64,000 nt of DNA from positions 558,001 through 622,000 of the forward strand of contig NW_026705327.1 in NCBI RefSeq assembly GCF_029867415.1. Direction: 5' to 3'. Position numbers and translations under genes: made by a program. This document shows, piece by piece, positions 1-9,666 of the stretch (positions are counted from its first letter, which is position 1; each line of letters opens with the position of its first letter). The stretch comes from Vicia villosa (Eukaryota > Streptophyta > Magnoliopsida > Fabales > Fabaceae). The notes under the pieces were generated by a model. It was not told the DNA's origin, ran no database searches, and worked only from the letters and a program-made list of their open reading frames with translations.

Positions 1-122
1 ATTCAAAATTTGAGAGCTTGAGGAAGAAGACGACCATGGCTGTGGCGCGCAAAATTCAAATCTCAGGGTCAGGTTTATTTTATTTTGAATGGTATGCGTT
101 TTACAAACAAATTCATCGTTTG

Positions 123-199
123 CCCTAGTGGCCTCACATGCGCTCTTAGTCTCCTCATGCCCATAGTCTGGGGTTCGAATCCCCCTCGCCCCAGACTTT
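123..199 (+). other. tRNA-like module 1 (degenerate)
   Basis: A TAGTGGCC box A-like stretch lies near 125-133, and a strong box B, GGGTTCGAATCCC, lies near 170-183 inside a self-complementary T-arm (GGGG..CCCC). There is no convincing acceptor or anticodon stem, so this is a tRNA-derived or tRNA-mimicking stretch and not a functional tRNA gene. Confidence 0.45.
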
Positions 200-274
200 T
201 TGTTTCTTTTATTTTTCAATGATTTACCACTTGATTGAAAATATAATAAATTGGATGTGTGTCATAAACACCAA

Positions 275-346
275 GCGCGCGTTAGCCTAGTGGTGTTATT
301 TTGATTCAGTGACTTGGAGGGCGTGAGTTCAATCCCTCTAGGTGAC
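275..346 (+). other. tRNA-like module 2 (degenerate)
   Basis: Box A-like TAGCCTAGTGG lies at 283-293 and box B-like GAGTTCAATCC at 325-335, about 40 bp apart as in a tRNA gene. The flanks GGAGGG..CCCTC can form a T-arm. It lies 80 bp after the first module in the same LTR. An internal pol III promoter is possible but unproven. Confidence 0.45.
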
Positions 347-810
347 AAAACCTTATTTTTATCACTTTTTCCACTTGAATTCTTCACAACTTTAACCAAT
401 TATTTAACCTATCAAATTAAATCATTTTCACTTCATTTTTCACACACTTGTCATTTAATATATCTATTTTGTGAATAATCAAAAAAATCATGAAAATATT
501 ATTTATTTCATGTGTTTTATTAGGTTTAAAATAGTATGTTTTAAGTGTTTTCTTAAATACTTTAAATATATATATACTCATTTTGTTTTAACCTAATTAT
601 TTTGTGAATAATTTTATGATAAAACCCTAATTGTTTAGGTCTTAATTAGGTATACATCTTTATCTTTACCTTAATTAAGTTGACTTTTGTCAATTTTCAA
701 AACTGTTTTCAATCTCCGATTAAACGGATGATTAAGGTTTTCAAACAACAAAACCTTATATCATTCCAATCATTTCCAACCATTTCTTTCAAACAGTAAA
801 TCATTTTCAA

Positions 811-984
811 TGGGCCTCTAATAGAGTGTAAGTCCCAACCCCTTTTTATTTTATACAGTCAATAAAAATGGGCCTCTAATAGAGTGTAAGTCCCAACCCC
901 TTTTTATTTTATACAGTCAATAAAATTGGGCCTCTAATAGAGTGTAAGTCCCAACCCCTTTTTATTTTATACAGTCAATAAAAT
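811..984. repeat. 58 bp tandem repeat, three near-perfect copies
   Basis: Copies start at 811, 869 and 927, each opening TGGGCCTCTAATAGAGTG and containing TTATTTTATACAGTCAATAA. Two diverged partial copies follow at about 1038 and 1164. The near identity of the first three indicates recent expansion inside the LTR. Confidence 0.9.
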
Positions 985-1567
985 TGTTTCAAACAGTACT
1001 TCATTTTCAACTGTTTCATAAACAGTAAATAAAGTATTGGGCCTCTAATAGAGTGTAAGTCCCAACCTCCCTCTTTATTTTTTAATCAACTGTTTTTACA
1101 ACAATAATCATTCAAAATTGCAAATCATTTTTAACTGTTTTTATAGCCAGTACTGTAAAGTACTGGGCCTCCATTAGAGTGTAAGACCCAACACCTTCTT
1201 TCTTTTCATAGTTTGTTTTCAAAAACTGTATTTACAAAATCTTCTTTCTATTTTCAAAACATTCTTCTGGTATTTGAAGGGCATTATTCCCGGTGAAACT
1301 CTTCAGATACCTATGTGACCTTTGTCCATCTTCACTTCTTCTGCTTTCAAAACCCTTAAATGTTTATAATAAATATTCAATTGTCATCAACAAAACAACA
1401 AAAAATTACTGGTAAGGCTTTGTACATACTTCTCCAAAGGCCTCCACTCCATCTAGGTTAGGCTTTACAAGCTTTCAATTTACAGTCTTTGTTTAAATTA
1501 CTGTCAAATATAAACTGTACATATATTTGTTTAGAACTACGTCTGAGTATAAACCTTAGGACAGTTA

Positions 1568-1570
<3 letters not shown>

Positions 1571-1605
<35 letters not shown>
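1571..1605. repeat. (TA)n microsatellite
   Basis: Uninterrupted TA dinucleotides for about 35 bp. Confidence 0.95.
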
Positions 1606-1608
<3 letters not shown>

Positions 1609-1849
1609 GAATATGGCCTAGGATTGAGAATGTCTTCCCGGTGAAGGCTCTTTCCTAATTAGAGATCTGTAGTTCAAACCCCCCAAGATGAATTAATTCC
1701 GGTGAAACATCTTGGCAAAAACCTTAGAACCCAAAATAGGACACATCCACCCAAAGAGAAATTATTCCCGGTGAAACCTCTTACCCATTTTCCTAGAGCC
1801 AAAATAAGTTCAAAAATACATAGCTTTCTCTTGTGCTATAACAAGGACC

Positions 1850-2970
1850 CTCGATTAGCCTCCTCTTGGGCTTTGTACAAGGACCCACAGGCTTCTTAAA
1901 AGCATTCCCAGCTTCCTCTTGAGCTTGTATACAAGGACCCATCAGGTTTCTTATAAACATAGGAACAGGTCTTTAGTCACCTTTTAGCCTATCCTGGTGA
2001 GTTTCGTCCACTCTTTAAAACCAGACTTTAAACAAGCTAAGATTGTCTCAATTTTACATTGAGTACATTTTTGGAATGAGAGACATGGACAGTCTCTGTC
2101 AGCCTTATCTTCATCAATTTTTCTTAGCAGAGTCTAGGATCCATATTTGCTCATCACCAGCAAGAGTCAGCCTAAATCTTGGGCTTTAAAACAAGAGGTC
2201 TCCACTAGATAATCTTTCTGCCGTACAAAGTCAAAACCCCTGGAAAGGGTTAGCCTCCAAAAATCCAGTCTTTTACTAGACAACTTCTACAGCTGAGTCA
2301 AAAACCCCTGGAAAGGGTTAGCCTCCAAATCATTCCTTCATTTTAACAAAAACCCCTGTTACTAGTCAGCCTCAACTTTGGGCATTGTGCAAGGCAGATA
2401 ATAGAGTCTCCCCAGTGAGTCCTTCATCATTCAGTCAGCCACAATTCTGGGCTTTGTACAGAACACAAAAACTCCCCTAAATTAAAAATCTCCCTAATAG
2501 AGTTATCTTTCAATAAATCAATCAAAAGCCTCAAGCTTGGGCCTCATGCAAGCCAGCTAAAGTCAAATCTTCTATACAGTAGATAGACATAGCTTATCTC
2601 TATAGAGAGATATTTTTACTACTCCACCACATTCAAACAAACAAACATTACACATTTCAATTTCAATCAAAGTATCCCATTTAGGACTCTGAAAGACATG
2701 CTCTAGCACATCCCCAGACTTGTACATTTTCCCTAATTTGGACGAGCATCTTTCTTTCATTCAAGAGATACTAGCATACTTGCAAACACACAAGTAAGGT
2801 CACTCTCTTAATGAAATGAGTTCAATTATTCTGTCACTCTTTCAAAATGTTTGTGGTAGAATAGTAGAAATACCTCTCTGTAAAGATGATTTCATGTCTC
2901 TTTACTGTAAACAGAGATTTAATTCAAGCTTCAACCTTGAGCTTCAAGCAAGGCACTCAAAAATAACTAA
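1850..2970. repeat. Spaced diverged short repeats
   Basis: A loose motif of the form AGCCTC..CTTGGGCTTTGTACAAGG recurs at about 1855, 1909, 2363, 2438, 2527 and 2925. A second motif, CCCTGGAAAGGGTTAGCCTCC, occurs at about 2238 and 2308. CCCGGTGAAAC-type words occur just upstream, at 1290, 1636, 1697 and 1766. The stretch is non-coding LTR sequence built from decayed repeats. Confidence 0.6.
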
Positions 2971-3503
2971 TTTCCCTAGTTAATTCCCCGAACTACATTA
3001 AGCTCTGACTTCCACTAGGGATATGTAGGCATGAGGTTCACAAGGAATCTCAGCGAGCTAATGAAATACCAAAAATAGTCAGTTTGTCTTTATGTCTGTC
3101 TGTCTTTTTTTAAATCAATTCAACTCTCTCTCCTAACACAAAGGAGAAACTTTCCCAATCATTAGCAGCAAACACAATCACAATGACACAGAGAAGATTC
3201 CTGTAAAGTACTACAGATATGTAGGGTGTTTAAACACTTCCCTATGTATAACCGACCCCCCGGACTCCAGAATTTCTAGTCTAGGTGAAATCCCCACACT
3301 TAGTAAACTCTTAGTGTTTAGTTGAGATCTTTTTTTCCCTTTCCTACTCGTAGGATAATAAGAAAGTTCGTGTGATATCGTAGGAAGAACTGAAATAAAA
3401 TTCATCCCATCCCGGGCGCATTCTCCTTCCAAATTTCGCGTGAAGGGTCTAGCGTGCCGTCCTCCCAAGTGAAACGGGGAGGTAAAAAAAATGACACCAC
3501 AAC

Positions 3504-3760
3504 GTGCACCTCAAGTTGAGTTTATAGCCAGGAGTAGAGGTGTTAGGATTCTTAGGAGGGTCCCTCAGAGTAATCAAATCGGTCTTCCCTAAATGCTGTA
3601 ATTCTAGAGCCAAGGACATATTGATCTTGGTGAATTGACGCTTAGGAATGTCTGGCTCTCGTCGTTATTGTAGACCTGGTGTAGGGACAGGTTTGTCCCC
3701 ACGAATTGATTGCGTTTATTACGGCTCTTTTGATTGTGCACAACATCAGTTATATGAGGT
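3504..3760 (-). pseudogene. Tat/Ogre gag fragment, second piece in tail-to-head order
   Basis: On the minus strand two frames give segments that match the Ogre gag at 16900-17130: a stretch like QKSR..NQFVG, then FTKINM, a QHL..DLITL segment and PPKNPNTSTPGYK up to an Arg-Cys where the Cys-His knuckle should begin. The sequence then stops against the plus-strand LTR. These parts normally lie upstream of the knuckle region that precedes them here (3760-3858), so the order is tail to head. At least one frameshift and a stop are present. It is either a duplication in the OUTER gag or a piece of another element. Confidence 0.6.
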
Positions 3761-3858
3761 TCCTCAGGTGAATTGAAATCAATGATCTTGTCATCGATCC
3801 AATCTTGAATCCTATGCTTCAATGGTCCACAATCTTCGGTATCATGTCCAAGACTAAT
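3761..3858 (-). pseudogene. OUTER element gag, part left of the OGRE-1 insertion
   Basis: The minus strand encodes GHDTEDC followed by a basic and acidic segment (KHRIQDWIDDKIIDF). This matches the region just after the Cys-His knuckle of the Ogre gag (GHDADHC..KNKIQDMIDAGEIEF at about 16800-16870). The frame runs straight on from the gag piece at 25012-25148 once OGRE-1 and one copy of its 5 bp duplication are discounted, so one gag gene was split by the insertion. Confidence 0.8.
3854..3858. repeat. Target site duplication of OGRE-1, left copy (CTAAT)
   Basis: CTAAT lies directly before the LTR terminus TGTGGACC and recurs at 25012-25016 directly after the other terminus. A 5 bp duplication is usual for Ty3-type integrases. 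Confidence 0.95.
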
Positions 3859-4062
3859 TGTGGACCTCCGTTTTTTAATCCGGGCCATACCTCTGATCAG
3901 TAGAGATACGTGAACTGACTCTTTTTTATCGCTTAATGCTTTCGCATTTTTGAAAATTCACAGAGTCGCCACCGACCTTTTATTTTATCCAGTTAAGGAA
4001 AGGTTTATAAAAGACACAGAAAAAAGACCTTTGAGAAATTCTGGGTAAGGGGGTAGGTTATA

Positions 4063-4090
4063 CAAAGGGAAGGTGTTAGCACCCTTTGTA
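4063..4090 (-). other. Conserved LTR hairpin (ACAAAGGG..CCCTTTGT)
   Basis: Plus-strand arms ACAAAGGG (4063-4070) and CCCTTTGT (4083-4090) are perfect inverted repeats. The inner GGTG TTAG CACC can form an alternative stem. The same block occurs in all four Ogre LTRs, and diverged in the OUTER LTR (26608-26635) and the left plus-strand LTR (3219-3250). Confidence 0.7.
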
Positions 4091-6889
4091 TCCATGGTTA
4101 TCCAAGGGCTCTTAAGTTTGCTTAGCTCATTTGTTTTTCGATCACTTTTCATTTGCTCTGAAATTGCTCATATGTGGCTCCAAATACTTTTGTAAATTGA
4201 ATTTTGTAATGATCCGTGTGTAGATGTATACAAAATGTTTGTTTATCTTTCGAAAGATGTTTTTGAAAAGAACATTAACTTTGTAATAATCCGTGTTTGG
4301 ATGTATACAAAGTATTGTCTTTTTTGTTTTGAAAAACAACAATGTATGAGAATTTTGTTTGTTTTGATTTGAGCAAGCAAACTAGGAGGTCTACCCTGAG
4401 TTATAAGGTCTTTATCCTATTTCCTTTAAAAATCTATCCTTTCACCGGATATAAACAAAAGGTTCGATTTTGTACTCAAATCAGTAGAATTTTGACTTTG
4501 ATTTTGAAAATATGAGAAGGGATTACCTGAAGAGGTGCAAGTGTGATTGTGATTGTATTCAGATATTTTATCTTTGAAGTTAGTGATCTAACGGTTCAAT
4601 TTTATCTTTGTCATACACGCAGTTTATATATGCGGGAAATTAAAATGCGGAAATGTAAAGTGCGGAAAGTAAATCTACGCTATTACATCGATTGTGCAGG
4701 AAATGTAAACTAGCCTATTTACATGAATTTAACATCCTATACATTTATCTAGGAATTTAAATTGCAAGAAAAATAAAAGGCATGTTTTTGGATTTTTTAT
4801 GATTTATTTTAATTATAATTAATGCATAATTAATTAAATTAAAATGAAGAAAAAAGATGAAAATAGATTTAAACCTAGAAATTAAGTTTAAAATATGTAC
4901 AAAATATTTGTCAATTAATTTTAAAACAAAACTAATTTTTTTGGAATTTTTGAAATTTGATTTGAAATTGATTTAAGCTAATTAAAACATAATTATGCAA
5001 ATAATTATACAAATAATTAAAACTTAAAGAGAAAATTATTCAAAATATGTACAAAATTAGTTTATAATATATAAACAATATTTAACACAAAGAACGATTT
5101 TTTTTTAATGATTTTTTGATTGGTTAGAATAATTAAAAAGCAAATATATAAATATATACTAATTAATTATGCAAAATATTGAAATTTTGAAGAAAAATAA
5201 AATATTTTTATTTCAGAAAATAATATATTATTTTAGAAGTCTAAAAATATTTTTTGTGTATTTTTTGGATTTTTAAAACTATTTTTAATTAACTTATCAA
5301 AGAAATTAAAAATAAAATAGAAAATAAAAAGGATACTGATCATGTGTGAAAATCAATGAAGTCCATAGTATAGGGCTGCTTGTCTGATGCGTTGGATTGG
5401 CTTTGAGATTGATCCAAGGGCTCAGATCATGAGGGAACATGATAGCCATGTGGAAATCAGTGCATATGATTAGTCAGATATTCAAAGTCCACGCTGGGAC
5501 CCACGCTGGCTGACCAACGAATGAGGAGAAGGGAATCTGCCACGCGTGCTGGTCAAATATTCAACGTCACTATTCATCATCCCTAACCTTTTTCCTGCGG
5601 ATTTTGCTTCGGAAACAGCTGCGATTTTACCTGCGGATTTCGCTTCAGATTTCCATGCTTTTGAAAACCTACAAAAACAGCCATGAACAAAAACAAAAGG
5701 GACCCAGATCGACTTAAAATCACCTCCTGAACACGATGGTGGTGTTAGTTTTGCTATTTGGGCGCTGTAGCTATGGATTCGAAGAGGTTAAAGTTTGAAC
5801 ATGCATGAACATTCATCAATGGTATTAAGCAATATTCACGTGGAAACCAACATGTTAAAGCCCAGACCTGCCCTATAGGACCTCATGAACTCATTAGAAT
5901 GATTAGTTTATATTGAGGTTAATTAAATATAGGAAAACGAAAATTGATCATGTATGAATATGAAGAACACTTATGCACATGATACGACTCTCATGGGACC
6001 ACACAAAGAGTTTATTCTTACTTTATATGATCTTAGAAGATGATTGGAATGATTGTTTTGTATTGATATTGATTGGAATATTGAATTTGAAAATTACAAG
6101 GTGTATGGAAATTTTGAGAAATTTGATGAGTTTTCTTGCTATACTCTTGCTATATTTCGTGGGTGTGTTTGTTGTTGATGTATTCCACTTCTTTTATAGG
6201 CCAAGGGCTGCTTGGAAGTGAAGCTAAGAGCATTGATTGCTTTGTTGAAAGTTTGATTTTTAAATATTAAAAATCTTTGAAAACTTGACCAAGTCTTGCT
6301 CTCCTTCAATGCACTTGCCTTGTACTTCATTTGGCTGCAGAAAAATGGAGATTCTTTGATGAGTCATGCTTGGAAGTTAAGCTACCATTTATCCATCCAT
6401 TTTCCTTTTAATTTAATCTTAAAATAAGATAAAATTATGCCAAAAATGGATAAAAAAAGGTGTGGGCTTAGTCTTGGTCGTGGGAGGCCCATAATAACAT
6501 GGCAAAGATGTTTGAACCATAAAAACTTGGCCCCTTTTGGAAAAAATGCAATTTTGAACAATGTTGGTTTCATGCATTTTCCAAAATTTAGCCAACTTTA
6601 ACAAGGTGTAAATCCTTCAATTTTTGTCATATGAAGGAGATCTTGCACTTTTTGGAAACCTCAAAGATTCCTCTAACCAATTTCTTTGGTCTCATGTCAA
6701 AATGATTTTTGATGCTCCTTGTGTGTCCTTTTGAAAAAAGTGTCTTTTTGTTGACTTTGAAAATGACCTGTAATGTCTTTGGTCATATTTTTCAAATGGT
6801 GAATGCAATGACCATGGGATCAATTGCTTTTGAAAGATAATTGAATTTCCTTCAAAATGAGCTTTGGTTTGAATTTTTTGGATGAAGGA

Positions 6890-7110
6890 TGAGAGAGTTA
6901 TGACCAGTCAAAGTTGAGTTGACTTTTCAGACAAAAACCCTAATTTTGAATCTTAGGGTTTTGTTGATTTTTGATCTTTCCTTGATGAATTATGATCATC
7001 CAATGATCAAATGATGAATCCTTTGACAAAATATGAACTTTGACAAAAAATTTCATTTTTGACTGTCTGTTGACTTTTTTGGTCAAACGGGTCGTCTGTT
7101 GACTGTTTGA
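6890..7110 (-). promoter_or_regulatory. Telobox palindrome and cluster of TTGAC (W-box-like) words
   Basis: AAAACCCTAA (6934-6943) and TTAGGGTTTT (6953-6962) form a 10 bp inverted repeat with a 9 bp loop, a pair of teloboxes head to head. Around it, on both strands, TTGACT or TTGACC words recur (near 6905, 6918, 7060-7075, 7082 and 7098). Known plant factors bind such words (WRKY for TTGACY, TRB-type proteins for teloboxes). Binding here is inferred only. Confidence 0.4.
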
Positions 7111-7808
7111 GCTGCTGACGGTGCGTCTGAGTGAATTGAAATTTGAAAATTTGTATGATGGTACTTTGAGATATATGGATGTGTATGAAATCCATTTGAG
7201 CTCTCAAAAACTTGTTTCTCCTGTAAAAACAAGAAAACCCTAGTCAGGGACTGTTTATGTAGGAGACAGTTAAGCGTACCTGATTTTTGTGCAGTGTTGA
7301 GTCTCTGCTAATCGCGTGATATTCAGAAGACTTCTAGAACAAAAATCTTGGAATTTTGAATTGTGAAAGATTGATTTGATTGATGGTACAAAACACTGAG
7401 AATTGTACTGCCAGCAGTTTGGCTGTCAACTGACTGTCCAGGTATTGAGGCAGCAGTTAAAGTGAAAAATCAACAGTCAAAGTTAATTTTCTTTTTTTGT
7501 TTTTGTTTTATGTTTTATGTGAAAAATGAAAGTTTATTTACATGACTTGTTAGAAAAACACAGACATAATAAATAACTAATATTTACTGTATGCGGGCAA
7601 AATTACCGATAATAACCCTGAAAATCATTTAATGCACAGAAATAGGAATATTTGACTGGCAGAAAACACATAAAATATTATCTGAGTAATTAAGCAATAT
7701 TATGACAAATAGTACAACATTTAATACTGACAGTACAAATATTACATACTATATTGAACAGTACGACGAATAAACGGTACATTTAAGAAATAAGAAATGC
7801 GGCAAATT

Positions 7809-7976
7809 TTAAAAATGACGATTGATAACCCATGCTACAAATAGTAACATGTAGATGATTGGGAGCATAAGCATCCCAGGTCCACAGTGTTCCGGGCTAT
7901 GTAGACAGAAGAAAGACATGATCACCGTAGCAATGGTGATGACCATAAGAAAACACGTTTCCCACCGCTTCGCCAT
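7809..7976 (-). CDS. LTR-encoded small membrane protein, 55 aa (3' LTR copy of OGRE-1)
   Basis: An ATG at 7976 opens a 55-codon ORF closed by TAA at 7809-7811. It is the first ATG on the minus strand after the TATA box at 8071-8077, with A at -3 and G at +4 (CAAAATGGCG), a good plant start context. The product starts MAKRWET and has two hydrophobic segments (about residues 8-24 and 35-51) joined by a short polar loop with SPEHCGPG. It ends NRHF. Cysteines are at 8, 24 and 31. The same ORF, with identical length and no indel, is present in all four Ogre LTRs of the window. I recognise no family, and the function is unknown. A two-pass or hairpin membrane topology is inferred. Confidence 0.55.
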   Translation of the reverse strand: MAKRWETCFLMVITIATVIMSFFCLHSPEHCGPGMLMLPIIYMLLFVAWVINRHF

Positions 7977-8070
7977 TTTGTCGGGGAAAAAGAAAGGATG
8001 GATTATGAAGTGGAAATTTGAGAGATGAATTAGAATTTGATGTGAGATTTTATGGAAGAAAATGGGAGGT

Positions 8071-8077
8071 ATTTATA
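8071..8077 (-). promoter_or_regulatory. TATA box in OGRE-1 3' LTR
   Basis: The minus strand reads CTATAAATACC, about 505 bp from the LTR 5' end. The next ATG downstream opens the 55-codon ORF, 95 nt away. A second TATA-like word (CCTATAAAAG, about 6190-6199) lies deep in the LTR, so the start site is not settled. Confidence 0.6.
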
Positions 8078-8582
8078 GAATGGAAAGAAGGATAGAGACG
8101 TTGGGGAATGATATGATTCCGTACAAAAGGAAAATTTGAGTGGAAATAAGATTTGAAAGAAAGTGGAGATAGTGTTGGGAAAAAGAGAGATTTGATTTTT
8201 GAAAAAGAGATTTGAAAAGATTTTTGAAAATAATGGAATATAGTACAAAAATTAGTGGGAAACAAAAGATAATAATAATCTACTTGTTACCAGTACAGTC
8301 TGAGTTTCCTGATTCTGCGCATGCAAAAAGATTTAACTCTGTACCAATTGTGTCAGTACTATTTATCTGTAAATAAATAAATAGCATGTGTGAAGTAATA
8401 AACAGTATTTGGCGTTTGCGTAAGAATAAATTCAACTGCAAGCCAAATTACTGTATAAGAAAAATTCTAAAAACTAAGTATTTCATATGTCAGGATATTA
8501 AAATCCATGATTATATAAGACTCTTAATTTTCAGGTTGGAGTTTTCTTGAAAAAAGATGCGGGCAAATTTTGGGGTATAACA

Positions 8583-8595
8583 GTTGCCCCTATTC
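8583..8595 (-). other. Polypurine tract of OGRE-1
   Basis: The minus strand GAATAGGGGCAAC abuts the 3' LTR. It is an imperfect purine run in the right place for plus-strand priming. The identical sequence is used by OGRE-2. Confidence 0.7.
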
Positions 8596-8869
8596 AATCT
8601 TCTTAAACCTGAAGAGATTGTCTGAAATCTGAAGGTAGAAGATGATTGAATATTTAGATGCCTTGAAAATTTGCACTTACCTTGATCGGAAGAGATGTTG
8701 GAAGTTGCATTTGAATGTCGTCTGCGAAATGTTGTTGGCAGATTGAAACATTACCTGAGATGGGCTTTCAGATGCCACCTGGTAAATGTGTTGATGGTTT
8801 GTTCATCAGAATGAATCCATTGATTATATCTTGATGAAGGATTTGAAAGTCTTTGTGTTGACTGTTTCG

Positions 8870-9345
8870 GAACCGTCCGAGGTTACCGCTTTAAGTCTTG
8901 GAGGATAATCGTTACGGAACTTGTCCAAAGTTTTTCCGATTTAGATTTTGGAAGTTGATCATTGTGGAACCGTTTGAGGTATCGCTTTAGATCTGCAATG
9001 TTAGTTCGTTCTGGTACCGTCTGAGGTATCGCTTTAGATCTGCAATATTATATCGTTCTGGAACCGTCTGAGGTATCGCTTTAGATCTGTGATGCTAGAT
9101 CGTTCTAGAACCGTCTGAGGTATCGCTTTAGATCTGCAATATTAGATCGTTCTGGAACCGTCTGAGGTATCGCTTTAGATCTGTGATGCTAGATCGTTCT
9201 GGAACCATCTGAGGTATCGCTTTAGATCTGCAATATTAGATCGTTCTGGAACCGTCTGAGGTATCGCTTTAGATCTGTGATGCTAGATTGTTCTGGAACC
9301 GTCTGAGGTATCGCTTTTAGATCTGTGATGCCTGTTTTTGAGTTG
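8870..9345. repeat. 47 bp minisatellite in OGRE-1 3' region
   Basis: The phrase GAACCGTCTGAGGTATCGC recurs with starts at about 8967, 9014, 9061, 9108, 9155, 9202, 9249 and 9296, a regular 47 bp period. Two diverged copies precede it (8870, 8917). Units alternate between two variants (CTGCAATATTAGATC and CTGTGATGCTAGATC), suggesting dimer-wise expansion. Tandem arrays in this 3' region are known from Ogre-like elements of pea. Confidence 0.92.
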
Positions 9346-9540
9346 GTAAGTGATCAGAATGAATCTTCGGCTTGATTATATCTGAGAGAACCGTTCATGG
9401 AATTCAGGTGAACACTGCATGTGATTGAGAACATCTTTGTTGAAGATATTCGTCTACCTGAAAAATCAAGTTAGTGATATGCAATGTTTATGATGCATGT
9501 AAATGTGAGATATTCCCGGAGAAATATGCATGGGATGTTG

Positions 9541-9632
9541 TGTATGAATATGCGCATGATGCATGATGTATGAATATGATGTATGAATATGATGTATGAA
9601 TGTATGAATGTATGAATGTATGAATGTGATGT
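9541..9632. repeat. ATGTATGAAT-type microsatellite
   Basis: Short imperfect repeats of ATGATGTATGAAT and then TGTATGAA. A shorter relative is in OGRE-2 at about 39300-39345. Confidence 0.85.
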
Positions 9633-9666
9633 CAAGCTTCTATTTGGGAAAATAAATTTCCGCCAG

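Larger units (their letters stand above)
1..3503 (+). mobile_element. Partial Tat-like LTR, plus orientation, left end outside window
   Basis: No coding potential is seen. Near 3219-3265 the plus strand carries the block found close to the 3' end of the other Tat/Ogre LTRs here (a GTG..CAC hairpin, then CTTCCCTATGTATAACC and a C-run), so this is read as an LTR in plus orientation, opposite to everything else in the window. It is followed by antisense gag sequence and not by a primer-binding site, so it is a 3' LTR, a solo LTR or a truncated copy. The right edge (about 3490-3503, ending ACACCACA) is inferred, because no target duplication can be tested. It contains two tRNA-like modules, a 58 bp tandem repeat and many spaced short repeats. 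Confidence 0.55.
3859..8582 (-). repeat. OGRE-1 3' LTR
   Basis: 4,724 bp. On the minus strand it starts TGTTATACCCCAAAATTTGC and ends GGTCCACA. It includes a TATA box (8071-8077), a 55-codon ORF (7809-7976), a telobox palindrome (6934-6962), an AT-rich stretch at 4740-5330 and a conserved hairpin near the 3' end (4063-4090). Relative to the 5' LTR it keeps a 115 bp segment, about 5193-5307. Confidence 0.95.

Noticed and set aside
5973..6221. 82-codon plus-strand ORF with hydrophobic segments, repeated at 22401-22649
   Set aside because: It is antisense to the element, and the two copies are the two LTRs of one insertion. OGRE-2 does not keep it.
7007..7207. 66-codon minus-strand ORF in Ogre LTRs, similar in OGRE-1 and the OGRE-2 3' LTR
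   Set aside because: It is broken by a TAA in the OGRE-2 5' LTR (about 51852), and its codons are made from repeated TTGAC/GTCAA words, so DNA-level repeats explain the similarity.
8870..9345. Regularly spaced repeats resembling a CRISPR array
   Set aside because: The repeats are contiguous tandem units without unique spacers, in a plant retrotransposon.
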